Below are positions 50,840 to 59,687 of a DNA stretch of 64,000 nt, piece by piece. How positions within the stretch are numbered: position 1 is the stretch's first letter; each line of letters opens with the position of its first letter. The notes below the pieces were generated by a model. That model saw only the letters and a list, made by a program, of their open reading frames with translations, made no database searches and was not told the DNA's origin. The stretch comes from JBBRVW01 sp038246545 (GTDB lineage: Bacteria; Actinomycetota; Actinomycetes; JACCUZ01). The stretch lies in the NCBI GenBank assembly GCA_038246545.1, contig JBBRVW010000017.1, positions 20,192-84,191 on the forward strand, given 5' to 3'. The translations under genes and the position numbers were made by a program.

Positions 50840-52537
50840 ATGGGACAGACCGACGCGTTCCGGCATGCCCGGGACCTGCTGCAGCAGCACCGCACCGACG
50901 ACGAGTCGGCGGTCGCCGAGTTCCGCTGGCCGGAGCTCGAGCACTTCAACTTCGGCTTGGACTGGTTCGACGTCCTGGCGGCGGAGCAGCCCGACGTTTC
51001 CGCCGTCTGGATCGTCGACGCCGACGGCACCGAGGACCGGCAGACCTACGGCGAGCTGTCGGCCCGCTCGTCGCAGCTCGCGTCCTGGCTGCGGAGCGAG
51101 GGCGTCGACCGGGGCGACCGGGTGCTGCTGGTGCTGGGCAACGTCATGCCGTTGTGGGAGGTCATGCTCGCCTGCATCAAGCTGGGCGCCGTCGTGATCC
51201 CCGCCACCACGCTGCTCGGCCCGCGCGACCTCGCGGACCGGGTCGAGCGCGGCAAGGTCCGCCACGTGGTCACGGCGTCGGCCGACACCGAGAAGTTCGC
51301 CGAGGTGCCGGGCAGCTGGACCCGGATCGCCGTCGGCCCGCCCGTCGCCGGTTGGCTGCGCTACGACGACTCGCGCGAGCACCTCGACTCGTTCAGCGCC
51401 GAGGTCGAGACCCGCGCCGACGAGACCCTGCTGCTCTACTTCACCAGCGGCACCACCGCGCGGCCCAAGCTGGTCGAGCACACCCACACCTCCTACCCGG
51501 TCGGACACCTCTCCACGGCGTACTGGATCGGGCTACAGCCGGGCGACGTGCACCTCAACGTCTCCTCCCCCGGCTGGGCCAAGCACGCATGGAGCAACGT
51601 CTTCGCGCCATGGATCGCCGGCGCGACGGCGTTCGTCGTCAACCAGCCGCGCTTCGACGCAGGCCGGCTGCTCGACACGATGGCCCGCTGCGGCGTCACA
51701 ACGTTCTGCGCGCCGCCGACGGTGTGGCGGATGCTCGTGCAGGAGGACCTCGCGGCGCACCCGGTGCCGACGCTGCGCGAGGTCGTGGGAGCCGGCGAGC
51801 CGCTCAACCCGGAAGTGATCGAGCAGGTCGAGAGGGCGTGGGGCAAGACGGTGCGCGACGGCTACGGGCAGACGGAGACCACCGCGCAGATCGGCAATCC
51901 GCCCGGCGCGCGGCTCAAGCCCGGGTCGATGGGCCGCCCGCTGCCCGGCTACACCGTGACCCTGCTCGACCCGGTGACCTCGGAGGTCGGCACCGAGGGC
52001 GAGATCTGCCTCGACCTGTCGGCGCGGCCGACGGCACTCATGGTCGGCTACCGCGACGACCAGGCCCTCACCGACGAGGTCATGCGCGGCGGCTACTACC
52101 ACACCGGTGACGTCGCCAGCCGCGACGAGGATGGCTACGTCACCTATGTCGGGCGCAGCGACGACGTCTTCAAGGCGAGCGACTACCGCATCTCGCCGTT
52201 CGAGCTGGAGAGCGTCCTCATCGAGCACCCGGCGGTGGCCGAAGCGGCCGTCGTGCCGGCCCCGGACCCGGTCCGCCTCGCGGTACCCAAGGCGTACGTC
52301 GTGCTGGCCGCCGGCCATGCGCCGGACGCCGACACCGCCCGGTCGATCCTGGCCTACGCACGGGAGCACCTCGCGCCGTACAAGCGGGTCCGGCGGCTCG
52401 AGTTCGCCGACCTGCCGAAGACGATCAGCGGCAAGATCCGCCGGGTCGAGCTGCGGAGCGCCGAGACCGACCGCGGTGCCGACACCCGCGCCATCGGCGA
52501 GTTCCGCGAGGAGGACTTCCCCGACCTGAAGGGCTGA
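50840..52537 (+). CDS. AMP-forming acyl-CoA synthetase (acetyl/medium-chain type)
   Basis: A 565-residue ANL-superfamily ligase that activates a carboxylate to its acyl-AMP and acyl-CoA. Motifs are LLYFTSGTTARPKLVEHTH (P-loop), DGYGQTETTAQIG, YYHTGDVASRDEDGY and the carboxy-terminal PKTISGKIRRVEL with the acetylatable catalytic lysine. The amino-terminal WPELEHFNFGLDWFD and SPGWAKHAWSNVFAPW resemble the medium-chain acyl-CoA synthetase group; acyl length cannot be read. ATG 50840 follows GAGGG. The GNAT fusion protein at 42677 could regulate it by acetylation. Confidence 0.9.
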   Translation: MGQTDAFRHARDLLQQHRTDDESAVAEFRWPELEHFNFGLDWFDVLAAEQPDVSAVWIVDADGTEDRQTYGELSARSSQLASWLRSEGVDRGDRVLLVLGNVMPLWEVMLACIKLGAVVIPATTLLGPRDLADRVERGKVRHVVTASADTEKFAEVPGSWTRIAVGPPVAGWLRYDDSREHLDSFSAEVETRADETLLLYFTSGTTARPKLVEHTHTSYPVGHLSTAYWIGLQPGDVHLNVSSPGWAKHAWSNVFAPWIAGATAFVVNQPRFDAGRLLDTMARCGVTTFCAPPTVWRMLVQEDLAAHPVPTLREVVGAGEPLNPEVIEQVERAWGKTVRDGYGQTETTAQIGNPPGARLKPGSMGRPLPGYTVTLLDPVTSEVGTEGEICLDLSARPTALMVGYRDDQALTDEVMRGGYYHTGDVASRDEDGYVTYVGRSDDVFKASDYRISPFELESVLIEHPAVAEAAVVPAPDPVRLAVPKAYVVLAAGHAPDADTARSILAYAREHLAPYKRVRRLEFADLPKTISGKIRRVELRSAETDRGADTRAIGEFREEDFPDLKG

Positions 52538-52560
52538 CCGACGAGCGCCCCCTCGGTCAG
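52534..52560 (+). terminator. Stem-loop over the acyl-CoA synthetase stop codon
   Basis: CTGACCGA (52534-52541) and TCGGTCAG (52553-52560) are perfect complements around an 11-base C-rich loop; the stop TGA lies in the first arm. It is a plausible weak terminator before parC. Confidence 0.5.
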
Positions 52561-52661
52561 ATCCGCTCGGGTCGGGGGCCGCAGCGGGTCGCTGCCGGGT
52601 CTCGTCCGGGCCTCGGGGCAGGATGGGAGGCCCCCCTCCCGACCCGCCAGGAGCTCCACCC

Positions 52662-55139
52662 GTGGCACGCAGGACCAAGACACGCAGCGAATCGTCCGAC
52701 GGTGGCGACTACACCGAGAACATCGTCGACATCGACGTCGCGGACGAGATGCAGGGCTCGTACCTCGAGTACGCCTACTCGGTCATCTACTCCCGCGCCC
52801 TTCCCGACGCGCGCGACGGCCTCAAGCCGGTGCACCGGCGGATCCTCTACCGGATGGCCGAGATGGGCCTGCGGCCCGACCGCGGGCACGTGAAGTGCGC
52901 CCGCGTCGTCGGCGACGTGATGGCGACCCTGCACCCCCACGGCGACACCGCGATCTACGACACGCTCGTCCGGATGGCCCAGCCGTGGTCGCTGCGCCTG
53001 CCGCTCGTCGACGGCCACGGCAACTTCGGCAGCCTCGGCAACGACGACCCGCCGGCGGCCTACCGCTACACCGAGTGCCGGCTGACACCCGCCGCGCTGG
53101 CGGTCACCGAGGGCATCGACGAGGGCGTCGTCGACCTCCGACCCAACTACGACGACCGGGAGATGGAGCCCGAGGTCCTGCCCTCGGCCTTCCCCAACCT
53201 GCTGGTCAACGGCGCCTCCGGCATCGCCGTCGGCATGGCCACCAACATGCCGCCGCACAACCTGGTCGAGGTCGTGTCCGCGGCAAGGCACCTCATCAAG
53301 CACCCCGACGCCGGCCTCGACGACCTCATGCGGTTCGTGCCCGGCCCCGACCTGCCCACCGGCGGCAAGATCGTCGGCCTCGACGGCATCCGCGAGGCCT
53401 ACGAGACGGGCAAGGGCACCTTCCGCACCCGGGCCACCGCGCGGGTCGAGAACGTCACCCCCCGCCGCAAGGGCATCGTCGTCACCGAGCTGCCGTGGGG
53501 CGTCGGCCCCGAGCGGGTCAAGGAGAAGATCGCCGACCTGGTCCGCGGCAAGAAGCTCCAGGGCGTCACCGCCGTCGACGACTACACCGACCGGCACAAG
53601 GGCCTGCGGCTCGTCATCGAGGTTAAGAACGGCTTCAACCCCGAGGCGCTGCTGGAGCAGCTCTACCGCCTGACCCCGATCGAGGAGACCTTCGGGATCA
53701 ACAACGTCGCGCTGGTCGAGGGCCAGCCCCGCACGCTCGGCCTCAAGCAGCTGCTCGAGGTCTACGTCGCGCACCGGCTCGACGTCGTCCGCCGGCGCAG
53801 CCTGTTCCGCCGCACCCGGGCGCAGGACCGCCTGCACCTCGTCGACGGCCTGCTGGTCGCGATTCTCGACATCGACGAGGTCATCCAGGTCATCCGCACC
53901 AGCGACGACGCCCCCGCCGCGCGCGAGCGCCTGATGTCGGTCTTCGAGCTGACGGAGACCCAGGCTACCTACATCCTCGACATGCCGCTGCGCCGGCTCA
54001 CCAAGTTCTCCCGGATCGAGCTGGAGGCCGAGCAGGAGAAGCTCCGGCAGCTCATCGCCGAGCTCAGCGAGATCATCGACTCCGAGACGCTGCTCCGGAA
54101 GACCGTGTCCGACGAGCTGGCCGACATCGCCAAGCAGTTCGGTACGCCGCGGCGCACCGTGCTGCTCGAGTCGGCCGGCGTGCCGGCCACTACGGCGGTG
54201 CCGCTCGAGGTCAGCGACGACCCGTGCTGGGTGCTGCTGTCGTCCACCGGCCTGCTCGCGCGCACCCTCACCGCCGACCCGCTACCCACCGAGGGTGCCC
54301 GCGCCAAGCACGACGTGGTGGTCTCGGCGGTGCGCTCGACCGCGCGTGGTGAGGTGGCCGTCGTGACGACGGCCGGGCGGCTGGTGCGGCTGGGTGTCCT
54401 CGACATGCCGGCGCTGCCCGACACCGCGTCCGCGCCACACCTGTCCGGCGGGGCGCCGGTCACCGAGTTCCTCCCCCTCGAGAAGGACGAGCAGGTGCTC
54501 GCTCTGTGCAGCCTGGACGCTGACGGGCCGGACGGCCGCACGCTGGCGCTGGGCACGGAGCAGGGCGTCGTGAAACGTGTCGTACCGGAGCACCTCACCA
54601 ACAAGGACTCGTGGGAGGTCATCTCCCTGAAGCCCGGCGACCGAGTGGTCGGGGCCGTGGAGACCCCCTCCGACCAGCGTGAGCTCGTGTTCGTCACCTC
54701 CGACGCGCAGCTGCTGCACTTCGACGCGTCGGCGGTGCGGCCCCAGGGCCGCTCGGCAGGCGGCATGGCCGGCGTCCGGCTCACGGCCGGGGCCAAGGTG
54801 GTGTTCTTCGGCGTGGTCGACCCCGGCATCGAGTCCACGCTGGTCACCGTGTCGGGCTCCTCTGCCGCGCTCCCGGGCACCGATGCCGGCTCGGTCAAGG
54901 TCACGCCGTACGCCGAGTACCCGACCAAGGGGCGCGGCACCGGTGGGGTGCGCTGCCACCGCTTCCTGCGCGGAGAGGACGTCCTCACGCTCGCCTGGGC
55001 GGGCGGTGCGCCACCACGTGCTGCCGCCGCCACCGGGGTGGCGGTCGACCTGCCACCGGCCACCGGCAGGCGCGACGGGTCGGGCGTGGCTGCCGGTCAG
55101 CCGATCGCCGCGGTCGGCGGTCCGCTGCCGGCCGGCTGA
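52662..55139 (+). CDS. parC: DNA topoisomerase IV subunit A (ParC)
   Basis: An 825-residue GyrA/ParC-family subunit. The breakage-reunion domain fills residues 15-480 with the quinolone region GDVMATLHPHGDTAIYDTLV and catalytic Tyr136 in AAYRYTECRL. Lys/Arg-rich coiled coil LEAEQEKLRQLIAELSEII follows, and the remainder is a beta-pinwheel with blade strings such as LVTVSGSSAALPGTDAG. No GyrA box (QRRGGKG) is seen, which favours topoisomerase IV over gyrase. With the parE gene 1.3 kb downstream on the other strand it makes the decatenase that Streptomyces has and mycobacteria lack. GTG 52662 has CAGGAG upstream. Confidence 0.93.
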   Translation: MARRTKTRSESSDGGDYTENIVDIDVADEMQGSYLEYAYSVIYSRALPDARDGLKPVHRRILYRMAEMGLRPDRGHVKCARVVGDVMATLHPHGDTAIYDTLVRMAQPWSLRLPLVDGHGNFGSLGNDDPPAAYRYTECRLTPAALAVTEGIDEGVVDLRPNYDDREMEPEVLPSAFPNLLVNGASGIAVGMATNMPPHNLVEVVSAARHLIKHPDAGLDDLMRFVPGPDLPTGGKIVGLDGIREAYETGKGTFRTRATARVENVTPRRKGIVVTELPWGVGPERVKEKIADLVRGKKLQGVTAVDDYTDRHKGLRLVIEVKNGFNPEALLEQLYRLTPIEETFGINNVALVEGQPRTLGLKQLLEVYVAHRLDVVRRRSLFRRTRAQDRLHLVDGLLVAILDIDEVIQVIRTSDDAPAARERLMSVFELTETQATYILDMPLRRLTKFSRIELEAEQEKLRQLIAELSEIIDSETLLRKTVSDELADIAKQFGTPRRTVLLESAGVPATTAVPLEVSDDPCWVLLSSTGLLARTLTADPLPTEGARAKHDVVVSAVRSTARGEVAVVTTAGRLVRLGVLDMPALPDTASAPHLSGGAPVTEFLPLEKDEQVLALCSLDADGPDGRTLALGTEQGVVKRVVPEHLTNKDSWEVISLKPGDRVVGAVETPSDQRELVFVTSDAQLLHFDASAVRPQGRSAGGMAGVRLTAGAKVVFFGVVDPGIESTLVTVSGSSAALPGTDAGSVKVTPYAEYPTKGRGTGGVRCHRFLRGEDVLTLAWAGGAPPRAAAATGVAVDLPPATGRRDGSGVAAGQPIAAVGGPLPAG

Positions 55140-55143
55140 GCAG

Positions 55144-55386
55144 TCAGGCGGTGAAGCCCTCGGACAGGTAGGCGTCCAGGGCCCGGTAGCCCTCGTCGAC
55201 GTAGGTCAGGAACTGGCGCCCGCCAGGTGGCCAGCCGACAGCGGCGGCCGGTGGCAGGTCGTCGGCCGGCAGGTCGGCGCCCTCGGTGCCGACCAGGTCG
55301 ACGCCGCCGGACCGGCGCTTGGCGCGCACTATCCAGACCACGGCGGCCAGGTACCCACCCGTGAGGATCGCCAGCAGGACCAGCAT
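55144..55386 (-). CDS. Small membrane-anchored hypothetical protein
   Basis: An 80-residue protein with one amino-terminal helix (MLVLLAILTGGYLAAVVWIV), a basic stop-transfer RAKRRSGG, and a hydrophilic tail ending YVDEGYRALDAYLSEGFTA. Length and composition look like a genuine small membrane protein, but I recognise no family and the ribosome site is weak. It ends 4 bases from the convergent parC stop. Confidence 0.5.
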   Translation of the reverse strand: MLVLLAILTGGYLAAVVWIVRAKRRSGGVDLVGTEGADLPADDLPPAAAVGWPPGGRQFLTYVDEGYRALDAYLSEGFTA

Positions 55387-55444
55387 GGAGTTCTCATCGG
55401 CCGGTCCAGCGTCGACCTTCAGCCCCTTTCCGCGATGTGGACCG

Positions 55445-56113
55445 TCAGGAGGCGCCGGCCGACCAGGGCGAGGGCGCCAGTCGTTCGTCCAGCGCTCCGC
55501 CGGCGACGCAGTCCGGGGTGAGGTACTCCTCGGGCATCTGCGGAAGGACGTTCCGGACGTACGCCTCGGCCAGCCGTCGCGCCTGCTCCCGGGTGGCGCC
55601 GAGGAGCTCCGCGGTGCGGGCGTCCCGCTGCACCGCGCGGCACTCGGCGACCGCCTCCGCAGTCTCGCCGGCCATGTGCATCGCCTCGTGCGTCAGGACG
55701 TGCACCGCGACCACCTCGTCGCGGCCGGGGTCCGCCTTGTCCGAGCCGAGGTAGTCCGCCAGCGCAGTGCACTGGGCCCGCTTGATCAAGGTGGCGTGCT
55801 CGGGTACGCCGCCGGCGCCGTACCGCACGTAGCCGAGCTCAGCCCCCGCGTCGACGAACTCCTGGCCCGCGGTCTGGCAGCGCACCTGGACCGGCGCCCC
55901 GACCAGGTCGGTGGCCACCGCGTCCAGCCGTTGCTCCAGCCGATGGTGACGGACCACCGGCACCAGCAGGGCGGCTCCGACCAGTGCGAGCGACACCACG
56001 GAGACGGTCGGGAAGGGCCTGGGTCGGCCGAGCCCGTCGCGCCGGCGCAGCCCCCAGCGCGCCGCGAGCGTCAGCGCAGCGGCGAGCAGGGTCAGAGCCG
56101 ACCAGAGCAGCAC
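55445..56113 (-). CDS. Membrane-anchored protein with HExxH motif
   Basis: A 222-residue protein with two amino-terminal helices (LLWSALTLLAAALTLAARWG and VSVVSLALVGAALLVPVV) and an extracytoplasmic or cytoplasmic domain. That domain contains VVAVHVLTHEAMHMAGETAE with HEAMH, a zinc-metalloprotease core, followed by a glutamate in AEAVAECRAVQ that could be the third ligand. Four cysteines are present. It lies between parC and parE, where similar proteins are found in relatives. Protease activity is inferred from the motif only. Confidence 0.7.
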   Translation of the reverse strand: MLLWSALTLLAAALTLAARWGLRRRDGLGRPRPFPTVSVVSLALVGAALLVPVVRHHRLEQRLDAVATDLVGAPVQVRCQTAGQEFVDAGAELGYVRYGAGGVPEHATLIKRAQCTALADYLGSDKADPGRDEVVAVHVLTHEAMHMAGETAEAVAECRAVQRDARTAELLGATREQARRLAEAYVRNVLPQMPEEYLTPDCVAGGALDERLAPSPWSAGAS

Positions 56114-56139
56114 GGTGGAGGTATCGGCCGGTCCGGCCC

Positions 56140-56400
56140 GGCACTTGCGGGATTTCGGTCACGACCGGCGTATCGCCAACGCCGGCGTCGCGGCCGTGCG
56201 CCGGGCCGCGCTGGCGCACGAGCTCGGGACGACCGCGGTCCCGGACTCGATCTGGGACAAGCCGGGTCCGCTGACCGCCCGTGATCCGACCACGTCGAGC
56301 AGCACCCGATGCCCACCTCGCAGCTGCCCGGGCGCCCGCCGGCGCTGCCCGTGCTGAACCCGAGCGCGGCAGCGCACCACGGGTTGCCGACGGAGGCGGA
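56140..56400 (+). pseudogene. HD-GYP domain gene relic
   Basis: One plus frame reads AAVRRAALAHELGTTAVPDS then IWDKPGPLT, the second half of an HD-GYP motif set. Beyond about 56285 another frame continues the family with DHVEQHPMPTSQL, PPALPVLNPSAAAHHG. The usual HD of the active site is HE here, the region upstream is shortened and no start or stop is coherent. It is a relic of a LuxR-type HD-GYP response regulator squeezed between the HEAMH gene and the parE end. Confidence 0.55.
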
Positions 56401-58497
56401 TCAGGCGTCGATGGCGTCGCGGTCCACGCGGGACGCGCCGGCCACGATGAAGTCCCGCCGCGGGCTGACGTCGTTGCCCATGAGCAGCTCGAACGAGTCC
56501 TCGGCGCCCTCGATGTCGCCGAGGGTGACCCGGCGCAGCATGCGGTGCCGCGGCTCCATGGTGGTCTCGGCCAGCTGGTCGGCGTCCATCTCGCCGAGAC
56601 CCTTGTAACGCTGGATCGGCTCCTTGTATCGCCGCCCCTTGCGCTGCAGGTCGCCGATCGTCTTGCGCATCTGCGACTCGGTATAGGTGTAGACGACCTC
56701 GTTCTTCTTGCCGCCCGGGTTCACGATCTCGATGCGGTGCAGCGGCGGCACCGCGGCGAACACCCGGCCGGCCTCGACCATCGGGCGCATGTACCGGTAG
56801 AAGAGCGTGAGCAGCAGGCAGCGGATGTGGGCGCCGTCGACGTCGGCGTCGGCCATCAGGATGACCCGGCCGTAGCGGGCGTTCGCGAGGTCGAACGTGC
56901 GCCCCGAGCCGGCGCCGATCACCTGGATGATCGCCGCGCACTCGGTGTTCTTCAGCATGTCGGAGGCCGAGGCCTTCTGGACGTTGAGGATCTTGCCGCG
57001 GATCGGCAGCAGCGCCTGCACCTCGGAGTCGCGGGCCAGCTTGGCGGTGCCCAGCGCAGAGTCGCCCTCGACGATGAACAGCTCGCTGCGCTCGACGTCG
57101 TCGCTGCGGCAGTCCGCGAGCTTCGCCGGCAGCGACGACGTCTCCAGCGCGTTCTTCCGGCGCTGCAGCTCCTTGTGCTGGCGCGCGGCGATGCGGGTGC
57201 GGGCCGCGGCGGCCACCTTGTCGAGAACGGCCTTCGCGGCCGCCTTGCCGCCGCGCTTGGGGTTGGTCAGAGCGGCCTTCAGCTCCTTGCTCACAACCGA
57301 GGCGACGATGCGTGACGCCGCCGAGGTACCGAGAACCTCCTTCGTCTGGCCCTCGAACTGCGGCTCCGCGAGGCGGACCGTGATGATCGCGGTGAGCCCC
57401 TCGAGGACGTCGTCCTTGACCACGTCGTCCTCCGCGGCGCGCAGCACCCGCTGGGCTCGCAGCACCTCGTTCAGCGTCTTGGTGAGGGAGCGCTCGAAGC
57501 CCTGGACATGGGTGCCACCCTTGGGGGTCGCGATGATGTTGACGTAGGAGCGGACTGTCGCGTCGTAGCCGGTACCCCACCGCAGGGCGACATCGACCTC
57601 CAGCTCACGCTGGACGTCGGTCGAGGTCATGTGGCCCTTGTCGTCGAGGACCGGGACCGTCTCGGTGAACCCACCGGTCCCCTGCAGCCGCACGGTGTCG
57701 CTCACCGCCTGGTCCGGAGCCAGGAACTCGCAGAACTCGCTGATGCCGCCGTCGTAGCGGAAGGTCTCGACCCCCGGCTCTGCACCTCGCGAGTCGTGCA
57801 CGACCAGGGTGAGCCCCGGCACGAGGAACGCCGTCTGCCGCGCACGGTTGTGCAGCTCGTCGATCGAGATCGCCGCGTCCCTGAGGAAGATCTGCAGGTC
57901 CGGCCAATACCGGACCCGGGTGCCCGTGCGCTTCTTGGCCACCTTGCCGGTGACCCGGACCCCCGACCCCTCCACGAACGGTGAGTCGGGACTGCCGTTG
58001 CCGAACGTGCCCGGCGTGCCCCGGAGGAAGCTCATGGAGTGCGTCTTGCCGTCACGGTCGACGTCGACGTCCAGCCGAACAGACAGCGCATTGACCACGG
58101 AGGCGCCCACACCGTGCAACCCACCTGTCGCGGCGTACGAGCCGCCGCCGAACTTCCCGCCCGCGTGCAGCCTGGTCATGACGACCTCGACGCCGGACAG
58201 ACCGGTGCGCGGCTCGATGTCGACCGGTATGCCCCGGCCGTCGTCGCTGACCTCGACTGAGCCGTCCGGGTGAAGTTCGACGTCGATGTGGGTGCAGTGG
58301 CCGCCCAGGGCCTCGTCGACCGCGTTGTCGATGATCTCCCAGAGGCAGTGGATCAGACCTCGCGAGTCGGTGGACCCGATGTACATGCCCGGACGCTTGC
58401 GGACCGCCTCCAGACCCTCGAGAACCAGCAGGTTCCGGGCGTTGTAGGCGTCCGGCTCGAACTGACCGTCACTGCGGGCATGGAGCGTCTGTGTCAC
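56401..58497 (-). CDS. parE: DNA topoisomerase IV subunit B (ParE)
   Basis: A 698-residue GyrB/ParE-family subunit with GHKL ATPase (EIIDNAVDEALGGHCTHIDV; DDGRGIPVDI; GGLHGVGASVVNALS), transducer, TOPRIM (ELFIVEGDSALGTAKLARDS; MADADVDGAHIRCLL) and carboxy-terminal GyrB domain (RYKGLGEMDADQL). ATP-bound ParE drives strand passage with ParC. TOPRIM has GDSALGTAK where gyrases usually have GDSAGGSAK. The GTG start at 58497 follows TAGCCT (58509-58504) by 6 bases. It converges with the HD-GYP relic. Confidence 0.95.
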   Translation of the reverse strand: MTQTLHARSDGQFEPDAYNARNLLVLEGLEAVRKRPGMYIGSTDSRGLIHCLWEIIDNAVDEALGGHCTHIDVELHPDGSVEVSDDGRGIPVDIEPRTGLSGVEVVMTRLHAGGKFGGGSYAATGGLHGVGASVVNALSVRLDVDVDRDGKTHSMSFLRGTPGTFGNGSPDSPFVEGSGVRVTGKVAKKRTGTRVRYWPDLQIFLRDAAISIDELHNRARQTAFLVPGLTLVVHDSRGAEPGVETFRYDGGISEFCEFLAPDQAVSDTVRLQGTGGFTETVPVLDDKGHMTSTDVQRELEVDVALRWGTGYDATVRSYVNIIATPKGGTHVQGFERSLTKTLNEVLRAQRVLRAAEDDVVKDDVLEGLTAIITVRLAEPQFEGQTKEVLGTSAASRIVASVVSKELKAALTNPKRGGKAAAKAVLDKVAAAARTRIAARQHKELQRRKNALETSSLPAKLADCRSDDVERSELFIVEGDSALGTAKLARDSEVQALLPIRGKILNVQKASASDMLKNTECAAIIQVIGAGSGRTFDLANARYGRVILMADADVDGAHIRCLLLTLFYRYMRPMVEAGRVFAAVPPLHRIEIVNPGGKKNEVVYTYTESQMRKTIGDLQRKGRRYKEPIQRYKGLGEMDADQLAETTMEPRHRMLRRVTLGDIEGAEDSFELLMGNDVSPRRDFIVAGASRVDRDAIDA

Positions 58498-58737
58498 CCA
58501 CCGAGGCTACCGGCGGGCCGGGACAAGGCCCCCGGACAGCTCCCCGCGACACGCCGTGACGCACCTGTGACGCTGCTGGAGTTCGTCCGTGCTGTGAGAT
58601 GGGCAACAGTAGACAAGCCGGAACGGCCTCTACGCGCAGAGCGAACCCATACTCTGGGGGTCCGGGAACGAACTGGTGTGGCCGACGTGTTGACTAGGAC
58701 ATCCGAGCACCACTGCACCACGAGAAGAGAGGGCGAC

Positions 58738-58968
58738 GTGACTTCTGCACTTGCCTCGCACCCTCCGCTGACCGCCGCTGACCGCTGCGACCGCTGCGGC
58801 GCACAGGCCTACATCCGGGTGACGATGCCTTCCGGCGGAGAGCTCCTGTTCTGCGCCCACCACGGCCACGCCCACGAGAACAAGCTGCGCGAGCTCGCTG
58901 CCGAGATCCACGACGACAGTTCCCAGCTGACCGCGACGCCCGCCGCCGCTCCCGACGTGGAGCGCTGA
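58738..58968 (+). CDS. DUF7455 domain-containing protein
   Basis: A 76-residue actinobacterial protein with a zinc-knuckle-like pattern: DRCDRCGAQAYIRVTMPSGG and FCAHHGHAHENKL. The cysteine pair CDRC and the CAHH provide four likely zinc ligands; the carboxy terminus is acidic and disordered. In Streptomyces and other genera it lies next to parE and the principal sigma factor gene; hrdB/sigA is not found after it here. GTG 58738 has AGAGGG 8 bases upstream. Function is unknown. Confidence 0.92.
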   Translation: MTSALASHPPLTAADRCDRCGAQAYIRVTMPSGGELLFCAHHGHAHENKLRELAAEIHDDSSQLTATPAAAPDVER

Positions 58969-58992
58969 GCCGCAGCTCGCCCGCACGACCAC

Positions 58993-59025
58993 CGAAGGGC
59001 CCCGGACACCGTCCGGGGCCCTTCG
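58993..59025 (+). terminator. Strong terminator after DUF7455
   Basis: CGAAGGGCCCCGGAC (58993-59007) and GTCCGGGGCCCTTCG (59011-59025) form a perfect 15-bp stem with a 3-base loop, 24 bases beyond the DUF7455 stop. It is the clearest intrinsic-type terminator in the window. Confidence 0.85.
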
Positions 59026-59224
59026 TCGTGTCCCCGGATGGTGCATGCGCACTATGGGCCTGGCGCCCGACGCAGTGAGTTGCGCGGCAGTGTCACCGGG
59101 ACCGGCGGGATCGCGATGACGGCCGCGGCCGGGGACGGCCGCCAGGGCGTCGACCTCAGCGTGTCGGCGACGCTGTCCGGCGGCCCAGTCCTAGACCGCC
59201 GCCCGCGCGGCCGTACCGTGCAGT

Positions 59225-59612
59225 AGCAGGGTTGTGGCTGGCCCTGGCCTTGGCCGCGACGCCGGCGCCGGGCGGCGTGGCACATCACGTCCCCGGGCAG
59301 TGGCAAGGCCTCGGCGCGGGTGCTCCCAGCGGTCGCGGGCGCCGTCGACGCCACCTGTGCGGGTGGGGCCGTCGTCCGGCTGAGCTGGACCGCCAGCCCC
59401 CTCGCGAGCGGGTACTGCGTCGACCGGTCGCAGGACCTGGGCCCGTCCTGGACGACTGTCGGCGCCCCCTCGGCACGTCCTGGGACGACACAGGCGGCCC
59501 GCTCGGGCTCACCGTGGTCCACCGGGTCGTGGCCGAGCGCGGGGCGTGGCGTTCGGCTCCCTCGGCGACGTCGGGACCGCGCGTGGTCAACGGCCTCGGC
59601 ATCTGTCTCTGA
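59225..59612 (+). pseudogene. Secreted fibronectin-III-like protein, decayed
   Basis: Three segments in two alternating frames form one protein: a signal-like WLALALAATPAPGG (about 59235-59275), then AWHITSPGSGKASARVLPAV and VVRLSWTASPLASGYCVDRS (to about 59450), then GTSWDDTGGPLGLTVVHRVV and AERGAWRSAPSA to the stop at 59612. The LSWTASP...GYxVDRS...SWTxVG...W.RVxA run is a typical bacterial FnIII strand pattern. Two frameshifts are needed. The remaining interval from 59026 to 59224 shows no gene I can support. Confidence 0.45.
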
Positions 59613-59687
59613 CGGGGCGCACCGCTGAGCCGGGCCGAGCGATCCGTCCCGTGTTTGCGAGATTCGCCAGGGGCAACGAGTCCCGCC

